From: Colivivens sp963640465
GTDB lineage: Bacteria; Bacteroidota; Bacteroidia; Bacteroidales; Bacteroidaceae
Length of the DNA stretch: 64,000 nt
NCBI GenBank assembly: GCA_963640465.1
Contig: CAVHYP010000002.1
Span: 29,517-93,516, forward strand
Reading direction: 5' to 3'
Shown in pieces: positions 55,455-63,964 of this stretch. The position numbers and the translations under genes were made by a program. Position 1 is the stretch's first letter, and each line of letters begins with the position of its first letter. The notes beneath the pieces were generated by a model. It was not told the DNA's origin and searched no databases. It saw nothing but the letters and a program-made list of their open reading frames with translations.

Positions 55455-56549
55455 ATGAAAAGAATAATAATAACAGCATTGATTGGGTTGGGACTTGTGA
55501 TTAGCGCAAGTGCACAGCCTGCCAAGAGCCGCATTGCGGAAAACGCTGCAAGGTCGGGCGCAAAGACTGGCACAAAAGCCGGATCCAAGACATCAAACCA
55601 AGCCACAAGCAGGGCAAGCCTGATGTTCCCCACATCAGTCAGCATGCCCGAGGACGTAGTGTGGCGACGCGACATCTACAGAGAGTTGGACCTGAGGAAA
55701 GACGAGAATGCACCGTTGTATTATCCGGTGGAACCGACTGACGGACGCGTCAACCTATTTACAGTCCTCTTCCAGTTGCTCAATGTCGGCAAGATTCCCG
55801 CATACGTCTACGACATCAACGGCACAGAGAACTTCACAAAGGAAAACCGCATGCATTTCAAGGACATGCTCGACCGCTACGAAATCCCCTACGAGATAGA
55901 AGGCAACAGCATCAAGGTCGACCAAAGCAGAATCCCGTCGGAGGAAGTGTTGAGCTACTTCGTGAAGGAAAGCAACTACTTCGACCAAAACACTGCCACC
56001 TACCACAGTCGCGTGGTTGCCATCTGTCCGGTGCTTCACCGAAACGCAGACATCTTCACGATGGGCGACGAGGAAGGCAGCACCAAATATCCGCTGTTCT
56101 GGGTAAAGATTGAAGACATCGAGCCTTATCTGAGCCAACACATGGTGATGACAAGCAACATCAACAATGCAGCAACCATGTCGATGGCGGACTTCTTCGA
56201 CACCAACCAGTACAAAGGCAAAATCTACATGACGACCAACATGCAAGGCAAGTCACTTGCACAGACAGCCGCCAGCGATTCAGCCCTTGTCAAGGAGCAG
56301 AAACACATCGAGAAGCAAATGAAAGACTTCGAAGGACATATCTGGGCAACTCCAGTCGACTCGGCAGAACTTGCCAAGCGCGATTCCATCGCGGCAGCCG
56401 AGGCAAACAGCAAGAAGGTAAAGAAAACAACTACAAGAACCTCACGCGCTGCAGTACGAAGCACAAGCAAGGCTGATAAAAGCACCAAGAGCAGTTCTTC
56501 TTCTGGCAGCGCAGCCCCAAGAGTTTCAGTAAGGCGACAGAGGCACTAG
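55455..56549 (+). CDS. porN: Type IX secretion protein PorN/GldN
   Basis: A 364-residue periplasmic partner of PorK with a signal peptide (ISASA-QPAK). The conserved block is MPEDVVWRRDIYRELDL followed by APLYYPVEPTDGR, then YFVKESNYFDQNTATYHSRV and FWVKIEDIEPYLSQHMV. The C-terminus is a basic Ser/Lys/Arg-rich low-complexity tail of about 60 residues. It is the last gene of the por operon and is followed by a strong terminator. Confidence 0.95.
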   Translation: MKRIIITALIGLGLVISASAQPAKSRIAENAARSGAKTGTKAGSKTSNQATSRASLMFPTSVSMPEDVVWRRDIYRELDLRKDENAPLYYPVEPTDGRVNLFTVLFQLLNVGKIPAYVYDINGTENFTKENRMHFKDMLDRYEIPYEIEGNSIKVDQSRIPSEEVLSYFVKESNYFDQNTATYHSRVVAICPVLHRNADIFTMGDEEGSTKYPLFWVKIEDIEPYLSQHMVMTSNINNAATMSMADFFDTNQYKGKIYMTTNMQGKSLAQTAASDSALVKEQKHIEKQMKDFEGHIWATPVDSAELAKRDSIAAAEANSKKVKKTTTRTSRAAVRSTSKADKSTKSSSSSGSAAPRVSVRRQRH

Positions 56550-56581
56550 CCTGAACGTGACGGAGAAAAGAGTCAGAGACA

Positions 56582-56623
56582 CTAAGCCGGACCATCCGCA
56601 AGGAAGTCCGGCTTTATTTTTGC
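56582..56623 (+). terminator. Terminator of the por operon
   Basis: Arms AAGCCGGAC at about 56582 and GTCCGGCTT at about 56606 with a T-rich end (TATTTTTG). The next 370 bases before the island integrase contain small inverted repeats (CTCTCCGAGAG, CTCTACGGGAGAG) but no gene. Confidence 0.85.
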
Positions 56624-57002
56624 ATTTCGGAGAGATCTGAATAGGAGTCAGCTCTCTCCGAGAGCGTAGACGATGACACTCGAGCATAGCTCGCAATATT
56701 TACATCGCGCTAATTTCCACGCTCGCTATGTGCTCCCTCTCTACGGGAGAGCGTTGGAGAGAGGTTCCCTAGTTTAGGCTCCTTAGTTGATAGCCTAATT
56801 CCTAATACCTAGAAAACAAGAGAAACAAAAGGAAACAATATCTCATTAAAGTACTCTATTACAAAGGCTTTGCGAAATTCTATTGATCCCTTTGACTTCC
56901 TTGAAATTCCTTATAATTATCACTTTTTGTTACCCGTATTTGTTTCTTTCTCGACTATTTATTGCATCCTTGCACCCGAAATAAACTAGCAAAGATAAGG
57001 GA

Positions 57003-58143
57003 ATGAAGACAACTACCAACCGCAAGCCACAGAAGCAACTTGCCGCCATGAGGTTCAAGCCTCTCAAGGACGGCAGGCAACATATCTATCTTGACATCTA
57101 TAAGGATGGCAAGAGAAAATATGAGTTTCTCAAACTTTACCTTCTTCCTGAGTCAGACAACGAGGCGAAGAAAGCCAATGCCAAGACCATGAAGGAGGCA
57201 GAGGCTATCCTCAAAACTCGCATACGCGAACTGAAGAAAGTTCCCGAGGAGAACAAGCATCTCAAGAAAGAGGTGGAACTCCCCAAGGACGAGATGTTTC
57301 TGCTCGACTGGAGAAAGGAGTTTGAGGAGTTGCAGCGCAGACGTGGCGTAAAGAATTGCGAGAGGACAAGAAGTTTTGGAGCTGCCATCAAAGACTTCGG
57401 CAGAAATCCACGGCTCAAGGATATAGACAAGTCTTTCTGTCTGGCATACATTGACTTCCTTCGTGGCTACACCAAGAAGGATGGTTCCGATTATAGTGTC
57501 AAAACCAAATTTGATTTGTTCGAGTATCTGAACAATGCCATCAACACTGCTATCCAACAGGAGATACTGACTTCCAACCCCATCAACAAGATCGACAGAT
57601 CGGAGCGCATCAGGCGCAAGGAGAGCCAACGGGATTTCCTGACCATTGACGAGGTGAAGCAGCTCATTGCCACTCCATGCGACAACCCGGAAGTGAAGCA
57701 GGCTTATCTTTTCGCCTGCAGTTGTGGCCTCCGGCTTGGAGATGTGCTCAACTTGAAGTGGAAAGACATATCCGAGGACAACGGCACATGGCGAGCATCC
57801 ATTCTGATGCTGAAATCGCAGCGGCCTTTGTATATTCCTTTGGGAGAACAAGCGCGCAAGTGGATGCCGATGCAAGGCGAAGACGGTCCAGATGATAATG
57901 TATTCAAGATAAGGCAGTCTGTTGTCAATGAAAACCTGCAATCTTGGGCGGAAGCAGCTGGCATAACCAACAAGCCGGCATACCTTCGCCACGATGCTGC
58001 TCACACTGGGTGCTGACATTTATACCGTCTCGAAACTGCTGGGGCATACGAGTGTCAAGACAACCCAGATATATGCCAAGATAGTCAACAAGAAGCGTGA
58101 TGATGCAATCGGACTTATCGACAAGGCATTTGCAGAGGCATAA
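57003..58143 (+). pseudogene. Tyrosine integrase, broken by a small deletion
   Basis: The first 337 codons encode a Bacteroides-type integrase: N-terminal arm-binding domain (RFKPLKDGRQHIYLDIYKDG), SAM-like core-binding domain, and catalytic Arg I in CGLRLGDVLNL. After AGITNK the frame is lost: the expected HxxR block is missing and the stop comes at 58016. The C-terminus continues in the +1 frame (RHTFATMLLTLGADIYTVSK, then LLGHTSVKTTQIYAK with the catalytic Tyr) to a stop at 58143. About seven residues around the box-II His are gone, so this is a deletion that also shifts frame. It marks one end of the mobilizable island. Confidence 0.88.
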
Positions 58144-58241
58144 CAATATTACCAATGTCTGGGGACATAATTTGCGTATTTGCAACCAACAAGCCACAAG
58201 AATGTTAAAATACTAACAAACATGTAACTTTCCTTGTAATT

Positions 58242-58275
58242 GTTTCTTGTTCACGAAACATTATTTGTAACTTTG
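58242..58275 (+). promoter_or_regulatory. Promoter and candidate operator of the toxin-antitoxin operon
   Basis: TAACTTTG at 58268-58275 matches the -7 box. An inverted repeat GTTTC-N8-GAAAC at 58242-58259 lies just upstream and could be the autorepressor site of the HTH antitoxin. Confidence 0.55.
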
Positions 58276-58294
58276 CACCAATTATAATAAGCGT

Positions 58295-58633
58295 ATGTCA
58301 CAAAACATCTTCAAACTCGTCTTGACCGACGAGGCCCAAAACTTCATTGAAGGTTTACCCGAAGCGGTATCCTACAAGATATTCTACAACATCAAGCGTG
58401 TTGCAGGAGGGGAACGCAACAAGGAACTTTTCAAGAAGCTTGAGAACTCAGAGATATGGGAATTCCGTACGCTTTACAACAAGACTGCCTACCGTCTGTT
58501 TGCTTTTTGGGATAAAGACGAAGAAACTTTGGTGATTGCCACTCACGGCATCATCAAGAAAACTCAGAAGACCCCATCCGAGGAAATAGCGAAGGCAGAA
58601 GCAATAAGAAAAGAATATTTCAAAAACAAATGA
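58295..58633 (+). CDS. HigB/RelE-type toxin
   Basis: A 112-residue protein of the phage-derived Gp49-like (HigB) toxin family, usually a ribosome-dependent mRNA endonuclease. The key pattern is KLVLTDEAQNFIEGLP at the N-terminus, LENSEIWEFRTLY in the centre, and LFAFWDKDEETLVIATHGIIKKTQKTP at the C-terminus with the basic residues that contact RNA. It overlaps the antitoxin gene by 4 bp. The toxin-first order is typical of HigBA. Confidence 0.85.
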   Translation: MSQNIFKLVLTDEAQNFIEGLPEAVSYKIFYNIKRVAGGERNKELFKKLENSEIWEFRTLYNKTAYRLFAFWDKDEETLVIATHGIIKKTQKTPSEEIAKAEAIRKEYFKNK

Positions 58634-58965
58634 CTATGGCACAGATGAATCTTACTCCGTTGGATGATGTACTTGACAAGCATTTCGGCAAGGTCGGTAC
58701 TGCAAAGCGCGATGCTTTCGAAGCTGATGTTGACGAGGCATTGCATGCATACCGCTTGGGCGAGGCCATCAAGAAAGCACGCCTTGAACAGAACCTCACA
58801 CAAGAGGAACTTGGTGAGCGCATCGGCGTGAAGCGTGCACAAATCTCACGTTTGGAGAGGGGCTACAGTATCACCATCCCCACCATGCGCAGAGTGTTCC
58901 GCGCACTAGGCGTTATGACTGCAACCATCGACTTGGGCGTTGCAGGCAAAGTTGCCCTTTGGTAA
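58630..58965 (+). CDS. HigA-type antitoxin, XRE helix-turn-helix
   Basis: A 111-residue antitoxin with a Cro/C1-type HTH (IKKARLEQNLTQEELGERIG then VKRAQISRLERGYS) in the middle and a short N-terminal region that would bind the toxin. A start at 58636 (two codons later) is equally possible. It should neutralise the toxin and repress the operon. A strong terminator follows at 59032-59085. Confidence 0.88.
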   Translation: MTMAQMNLTPLDDVLDKHFGKVGTAKRDAFEADVDEALHAYRLGEAIKKARLEQNLTQEELGERIGVKRAQISRLERGYSITIPTMRRVFRALGVMTATIDLGVAGKVALW

Positions 58966-59031
58966 CAAACATGGAATAGCCGCCACTAACATACTCCGTT
59001 TGTCCACTTCGGCAAACATTCCTTAACTTTT

Positions 59032-59085
59032 GCGAAGGAGCCATATTGCTAAAATTCAGCAACATGGCTCCTTCGCTTTTTCTTT
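59032..59085 (+). terminator. Terminator of the toxin-antitoxin operon
   Basis: A 13-bp perfect stem (GCGAAGGAGCCAT at 59032-59044 and ATGGCTCCTTCGC at 59064-59076) with an inner TTGCT/AGCAA pairing and a T-rich tail. Confidence 0.92.
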
Positions 59086-59212
59086 GTCCCCACTTTCTCC
59101 CCCGATTGTGCCCCTCTGAAACAGCGGTACCTTTGCAGCGTCAACAAAGGAAGTCAAAACAAGCCCTTTACAATGGCAAGAACAATAGTGAAACAATAAG
59201 AACCGAAACGAT

Positions 59213-59455
59213 ATGCAAGAGAGAACACTACTCACTACCGAAGAGGCTGCAAGCTACATGGGCATCAAGAAATCGTATCTCCACAAACTGATGATGAAGA
59301 AGGATATACCGTTTTTCAAGCCCAACGGCAAGCTATGCTATTTCGACCGACAAGACCTCGATAAGTGGATGCGACGCATACGCATTGCCTCCAACCAAGA
59401 GATAGACAGTCAGGCGCAGGGCTATATCCTCAAGAAGGAAATGCTCGGCAAATGA
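59213..59455 (+). CDS. Excisionase-like helix-turn-helix DNA-binding protein
   Basis: An 80-residue MerR-fold protein of the type found in Bacteroides mobile elements: LLTTEEAASYMGIKKSYLHKL is the winged HTH, followed by FKPNGKLCYFDRQDLDKWM. Such proteins act as excision or transfer regulators. A TACCTTTG box at 59128-59135 lies 77 bp before the start. It lies in the island between the toxin-antitoxin operon and the mobilization genes. Confidence 0.85.
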   Translation: MQERTLLTTEEAASYMGIKKSYLHKLMMKKDIPFFKPNGKLCYFDRQDLDKWMRRIRIASNQEIDSQAQGYILKKEMLGK

Positions 59456-59484
59456 CTTAGTATTCACCTTTTATTATTTACCAC

Positions 59485-59961
59485 ATGCAAGAACAAGTTT
59501 CAAGCAAGGCGCAGGACAACAAGGTTGTTGCTGCACCAGAGAGTGTCAACACGAGTACCAACAACGAATCTGCAAGCGACGGCAAAGGCAAGCGCACGGA
59601 GTGCAAGACCCAGGCGCAAATCGTTGTGGAGTTCCTTTCCCGTCTCGGTGCATACGAGGCAGATGCCATCCGCATTGCCCTTGCACTCGGCAAGGAGACT
59701 GCTATCACACAGTCGCTCAGTCAGGAAGATAAACTCTGCATCAACCGCTATCTCAACGTGGGACTGCAGAGTGGCAATGTCACTGCAGAGCGTGTTGCTA
59801 GCCACCGCACCATGCGTGCAATCAAGTTGGTGGAACGACTCATCGAGTATGCCGACAAGAGCCAACTCACCAAGGCCAACTTTGCACTCGCGATGATTGC
59901 CATGGATGCGCAGGATGTGGAGAACGCACGCAAACTGCTTGCACAAGGAAGACAAGGTTGA
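59485..59961 (+). CDS. Island protein of unknown function
   Basis: A 158-residue protein with a low-complexity Ser/Asn/Thr/Lys-rich N-terminal third and a helical, Ala-rich C-terminal part (IVVEFLSRLGAYEADAIRIA ... NFALAMIAMDAQDVENARKLL). I recognise no family. It follows the excisionase-like gene after 29 bp and precedes the oriT-like region, so a role in transfer or excision is possible but unproven. Confidence 0.65.
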   Translation: MQEQVSSKAQDNKVVAAPESVNTSTNNESASDGKGKRTECKTQAQIVVEFLSRLGAYEADAIRIALALGKETAITQSLSQEDKLCINRYLNVGLQSGNVTAERVASHRTMRAIKLVERLIEYADKSQLTKANFALAMIAMDAQDVENARKLLAQGRQG

Positions 59962-60048
59962 TGCAAACTGCTTGCAAAGCCAGTCCAACCCGATGTAAGT
60001 GCATTGCGACCAACAATGCGACCATTAATGCAACCTGTTTGCAGGAAC

Positions 60049-60085
60049 GATGCACCACCCATGTCGGGCACATGACCGGTGCATC
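60049..60085. repeat. Nested inverted repeat upstream of mobC
   Basis: GATGCACC (60049-60056) pairs with GGTGCATC (60078-60085), and inside them CATGT pairs with ACATG, forming a two-step hairpin. The surrounding 59962-60327 spacer (366 bp) carries no gene and has further short inverted sequences; it may include oriT. Confidence 0.55.
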
Positions 60086-60327
60086 TCCTTACTCGCTCTG
60101 GTTCCGGCCTCCCGGTCCCTTCTTTTCTTCCCTTTTGTCCGATATCTGCCACAAGATGCCCGGTCAATCGTCCGGCACCAAAACTGGCTAACGAAATGAG
60201 GCTTTCGCCGCGTTTGTCTGACGATAAAAGGGAAGTTTTTTAGGGTGACTGGAGCAAGTATAGGTTTTTCGTCCCTCAAAACCGCGGCCCTAAAGCCGGA
60301 ATTTGCCAGTATCTAACGAACAGTCAA

Positions 60328-60726
60328 ATGCCAATGAATACCCAGTCACCCAAAACTCCCTCGCCCCGTCCTGACCATATGCCAAGCAAGGGCGGACGGC
60401 CTAAGAAACCGCTCAATGAGCGCCGATACCATGTCGTGAAGGTCGGTTTCGACAGCCTGAATTTTTCCAAGCTGAAGCAACTGCAGCAGAGCGAGGGCAA
60501 GTCGCTCTCAGAACTTGTCTATGAGTTTGCCGTCAACGGCTACATCAAGGAAGCCCTGCCGCAGGAGGTGGTTAAGGACATCCGGGCGTTGGCTGGTATG
60601 GCGAATAACCTCAACCAACTTGCACATGAGGCGCACATTGCAGGTTACATCGATGTACATAGTCGAAACAAAGAACTTGCAAAGCGAATCGACAGGCTAT
60701 TGCAACGGCTTGCAGAAAAGATGTAG
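60328..60726 (+). CDS. mobC: MobC-type plasmid mobilization protein
   Basis: A 132-residue relaxosome accessory protein. The N-terminus is basic and Pro/Ser-rich, then a ribbon-helix-helix-like part (RRYHVVKVGFDSLNFSKLKQ), and the MobC signature GMANNLNQLAHEAHIAGYID near residues 98-117. Such proteins bind oriT and help the relaxase melt the nick region. It stands 225 bp upstream of the relaxase start, separated by the palindrome array. Confidence 0.88.
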   Translation: MPMNTQSPKTPSPRPDHMPSKGGRPKKPLNERRYHVVKVGFDSLNFSKLKQLQQSEGKSLSELVYEFAVNGYIKEALPQEVVKDIRALAGMANNLNQLAHEAHIAGYIDVHSRNKELAKRIDRLLQRLAEKM

Positions 60727-60740
60727 GGGAATTGAAAAAT

Positions 60741-60840
60741 GAGGGTATACCTCAATAGGCTGCGAAGTGCACCTCATCGCCTCACGAGGTGCACCTCATC
60801 GTTCATCGAGGTACACCTCTTCCGGCATCGAGGCTATACC
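60741..60840. promoter_or_regulatory. Five palindromic sites at 22-bp spacing between mobC and the relaxase
   Basis: Imperfect palindromes of the type GAGGTGCACCTC occur at 60741, 60764, 60786, 60808 and 60830, spaced 23, 22, 22 and 22 bp. The copy at 60786 is a perfect 12-bp palindrome; 60808 has one change. The regular two-turn spacing suggests side-by-side binding of a dimeric DNA-binding protein, at an origin of transfer or as an operator for the relaxase gene. Confidence 0.7.
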
Positions 60841-60887
60841 ATGAATGCAGTGCAGTGCATCGACCATCGCAATGCTGTGCATCAGCC

Positions 60888-60927
60888 AACGCAGTGCTTT
60901 GCATTTGGCATCGCATTGCACTGCGTT
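60888..60927. other. Hairpin upstream of the relaxase start, candidate oriT element
   Basis: AACGCAGTGC (60888-60897) and GCACTGCGTT (60918-60927) form a perfect 10-bp inverted repeat with a 20-base loop rich in TGCAT/GCATC motifs, 24 bp before the relaxase ATG. GCAGTGC-type repeats also fill 60846-60880. Position and structure suggest part of oriT; the nick site cannot be assigned. Confidence 0.45.
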
Positions 60928-60951
60928 AACTCAACAAAAGTCAGAACAACA

Positions 60952-62040
60952 ATGATAGCAAAACTCAACCAAGGCACAGACTTCGGCGGACTCGTCAACT
61001 ATGCCAACGACATCAGGCAGAAGGATACCAACATCATTGCATCCGATGGCGTAAGTCTGACCAATAACAAAACCATCGCATCAAGTTTCAAGTTGCAGGC
61101 ATGTGGCAATCCGAAGGTCAAGAAATACGTAGGTCATGCCATGCTCAGTTTCTCACCCAAGGACAAACCGAAGCTTAGCGATGCCTTTGTGGAGAAGATT
61201 GCCAAGGACTATCTGCAACGCATGGGAATCGTCAACACGCAGTTCGTCATCTTCCGCCATCACGACCAACCGCACGACCATGTGCATATCGTTTACAACC
61301 GGGTGGACAACGACGGCAACGAGATAACGACTGACACCAACTTCCGTAAGTCAGCAGCCATCACGCAAGCACTCACTCGTGATTATGGATTGACGTTTGG
61401 ACGAGGCAAAGACAATGTTAGGCGCAGCAAACTGAAAGGCAAGGACGCTGTGAAGTACCGTATCTATGACATTGCCGGCAGTGTACTGTTCTACAAAGAG
61501 CCTGTTACTCTCAAACAATTTGCAAAGGAACTCGCAGAGCAAGGCATTACACTTACAGAGCGGAAGGATGATAATGGCAAAACCATCGGAATCATCTTTA
61601 CCATGGACGGGATGTCGTTTGCAGGAAGCAAGATTGACAAAGACCTGTCGCTTGCAAATGTCATGCAGATGATAAACTCTTACCGTCGTCTCAATCCTGA
61701 TCAGGCAATGTTTCAGGATGCAAAAGACAAATGCCCGGATAATGCCAGACCATCTATCGTGCATACAAGTGGCGGCAACACGAAAATAGAATACTTTCAA
61801 AACCCCGAGCCTTCCGATTCGGATATTGTCCATTTTATCGAAAACTCTGAAATGACAAGCAATACCACAAGCATTGTTTCCAACATTGCCGATGCTGCAA
61901 TGGAAGTCATTCTGCAACCGACAGTTGCGCCAACGCCGTCAGTTGGTTGCGGAAGCAGTAACAGACTTGATGACGATGACAAGAAGAAACGCAAGAACAA
62001 AAACCAATCAGCGCCGAAATTCGGCAGAGGAAGAAGATAA
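60952..62040 (+). CDS. Relaxase/mobilization nuclease
   Basis: A 362-residue relaxase that would nick oriT and pilot the strand during conjugative mobilization. The N-terminal half carries the MobP-type motifs: an early MIAKLNQGTDFGGLVNYAN (with the putative Tyr in NYAN), VGHAMLSFSPKDKPKL, and the metal-binding histidines in FRHHDQPHDHVHIVYNRV. The C-terminus is basic. I start at 60952, since the in-frame upstream extension to 60739 runs through the palindrome array and hairpin and has no family similarity. Confidence 0.9.
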   Translation: MIAKLNQGTDFGGLVNYANDIRQKDTNIIASDGVSLTNNKTIASSFKLQACGNPKVKKYVGHAMLSFSPKDKPKLSDAFVEKIAKDYLQRMGIVNTQFVIFRHHDQPHDHVHIVYNRVDNDGNEITTDTNFRKSAAITQALTRDYGLTFGRGKDNVRRSKLKGKDAVKYRIYDIAGSVLFYKEPVTLKQFAKELAEQGITLTERKDDNGKTIGIIFTMDGMSFAGSKIDKDLSLANVMQMINSYRRLNPDQAMFQDAKDKCPDNARPSIVHTSGGNTKIEYFQNPEPSDSDIVHFIENSEMTSNTTSIVSNIADAAMEVILQPTVAPTPSVGCGSSNRLDDDDKKKRKNKNQSAPKFGRGRR

Positions 62041-62057
62041 AAAAAGGAGAAACTGAT

Positions 62058-62657
62058 ATGAACAAGAAATGTACACCACTCAAGAATGTCAAGTTAGACG
62101 AACAACTGAAAGCACAAGCGCCATTTGTCATAACCGATGAAATGCGCGAAGCATTTCACTCTGTCGCCAAGGAAACTGCAGACGAATATGCCAAACACAT
62201 TCCCGAACAGAAGATTGTCCGTCCCAATGTAACGATACAATGCGACGGAACTGTATGCAAGTCTGTGCAAGATAATGTCGGAGAAATCAAGACAGATATC
62301 AATGCAATCGATGGCAACATCAATAGCATTGATGGCTCATTGAAAACCATTTCCACCAACTTGTCCCAACGTCCCTGCATGAAATGCGTTCCCAAGGAGT
62401 TGTCTGGCTTTTACTTTCACGGACATCACATCATAGCTGGGCATATCTTCGGAGCCTTCGCTTGGTTCGTATTTGTGTTGACTCTTCTAACCATTGACAG
62501 TTGCAAGCAACGGTCAGCAGCGGATAAGAACATGGAGATGGCAATCCGGTGGCACACAGCCTTCGTCGAGTGTAACCATAAGTACGAGCAACTCATCAAG
62601 GAGGTGAAAGACAACTTGCCAAAGAAGAGATCCAGTAAAACAAGCAACCGCAAGTAA
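62058..62657 (+). CDS. Mobilization-region membrane protein of unknown function
   Basis: A 199-residue protein with one predicted membrane span (about 131-152, IFGAFAWFVFVLTLLTI) flanked by a heptad-like segment (IKTDINAIDGNINSIDGSLK) on the N-terminal side and a basic tail. It follows the relaxase after 17 bp, as do similar proteins in Bacteroides mobilizable elements. Function unknown; a link between relaxosome and mating apparatus is speculative. Confidence 0.7.
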   Translation: MNKKCTPLKNVKLDEQLKAQAPFVITDEMREAFHSVAKETADEYAKHIPEQKIVRPNVTIQCDGTVCKSVQDNVGEIKTDINAIDGNINSIDGSLKTISTNLSQRPCMKCVPKELSGFYFHGHHIIAGHIFGAFAWFVFVLTLLTIDSCKQRSAADKNMEMAIRWHTAFVECNHKYEQLIKEVKDNLPKKRSSKTSNRK

Positions 62658-62738
62658 AGGCAGGTCCACACTACACTCGTAGTATACCTTCATCCCGTAC
62701 CTTATTTATTTGACTAACATAATTTCAAAGACAACAAT

Positions 62739-63962
62739 ATGAATACGACATCAGTAAGAATCAAATTCCGAGAGTCAACAGTTGACGGTAAAGAAGGTAC
62801 GCTCTACTATCAAGTGATTCATAACCGCATTGTTCGCCAAATCGGTACCGATTATCATCTTCTGCCAACGGAATGGCATGAAGATGACGAAAACATTGTT
62901 CTGAACAAGGCCACCAATACAGAGCGCAATACATATCTGCAAGAACTTGCCGAGCGAATAAGAAGCGACCGACTTCGCTTTTCAAGAATAATCAGCGAAT
63001 TGGACAACAACGCCATTGGCTATACCGCCGATGATGTTGTTGCAAAGTACAACGAACTGACCTCACGCCAGTCCTTCCAAATCTACATGCAGAGCATCAT
63101 CAAGCAGCAAAAGACACAGGGTCGGACTCGAACATCCGAGACTTACGCTGCAACTATGAAAAGTTTCATGACCTTTCGAAAAGACAAAGACGTATCATGG
63201 GATGAAATTACTCCGGCGCTTGTCAAGTCATACGAGTTATGGCTGAAAATGAAAGGTGTATCATTGAACACTGTATCCTTCTACATGCGCATCCTTCGTG
63301 CTGTCTATAACCGAGCCATCAATGAAGGTCTGACCATAGACCAACATCCGTTCAGTCAAGTCTATACCAGTGTGGCGAAGACTGCCAAGCGAGGCATCTC
63401 CACTGCCGACATTGCCAAGATAATGAATCTCGACTTATCTGCTTCACCATCAAGAGCCTTTGCCCGAGACATCTTCATGTTCAGTTTTTACACTCGCGGA
63501 ATGTCACTCATAGACATTGCCAAACTCAAAACGGACAATATCAAGAACGGAGTTCTCACATATCAGCGCAGCAAGACAGGGCAACGAATCTCAGTAAAGT
63601 GGCGCAAAGAGATGCAGACTATTGTCGACCGCCATCACCAAGAAGGCAGTGAGCGCCTCCTTCCAATCATAAAGACTGAGAATGACGTCCGCAAGCAATA
63701 CGACACAGCCCTGCACAAGATAAACTACAACCTGAAGAATATAGGTGAAGCCATCGGTCTCACCATTCCCTTGACCATGTACGTAGCCCGTCACTCATGG
63801 GCCAACGCGGCGAGTCGAAACAACATTCCTCTCCACGTCATCAGCCAATGCCTCGGCCATGATTCAGAGCATACCACGCAGATTTACTTATCCAGTATAG
63901 ACATCAATCAGATGGACGAAGCAAACGAGAAAATCATCAGAAAACTCAAGAGAAATGTTTAG
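62739..63962 (+). CDS. Tyrosine recombinase (Bacteroides invertase/integrase type)
   Basis: A 407-residue site-specific recombinase with arm-binding and SAM-like N-terminal domains and a complete catalytic domain: Arg I in FYTRGMSLIDIAKL, the box-II stretch TMYVARHSWANAA with the second Arg and His, LGHDSEHTTQIYLSS with the His and catalytic Tyr. The Y-x-x-R in place of H-x-x-R is common in this Bacteroidetes group. It is the intact recombinase of the island and could serve in its integration or act as a DNA invertase. A terminator follows directly. Confidence 0.9.
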   Translation: MNTTSVRIKFRESTVDGKEGTLYYQVIHNRIVRQIGTDYHLLPTEWHEDDENIVLNKATNTERNTYLQELAERIRSDRLRFSRIISELDNNAIGYTADDVVAKYNELTSRQSFQIYMQSIIKQQKTQGRTRTSETYAATMKSFMTFRKDKDVSWDEITPALVKSYELWLKMKGVSLNTVSFYMRILRAVYNRAINEGLTIDQHPFSQVYTSVAKTAKRGISTADIAKIMNLDLSASPSRAFARDIFMFSFYTRGMSLIDIAKLKTDNIKNGVLTYQRSKTGQRISVKWRKEMQTIVDRHHQEGSERLLPIIKTENDVRKQYDTALHKINYNLKNIGEAIGLTIPLTMYVARHSWANAASRNNIPLHVISQCLGHDSEHTTQIYLSSIDINQMDEANEKIIRKLKRNV

Positions 63963-63964
63963 CA

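Noticed and set aside
56640..56780. Structured RNA or attachment site after porN
   Set aside because: Only short GC-rich inverted repeats are seen; there is no conserved motif or matching direct repeat elsewhere in the window to define an att site.
60739..60951. N-terminal extension of the relaxase
   Set aside because: It is translated from the palindrome array and hairpin; relaxase similarity begins only at MIAKLNQ (60952).
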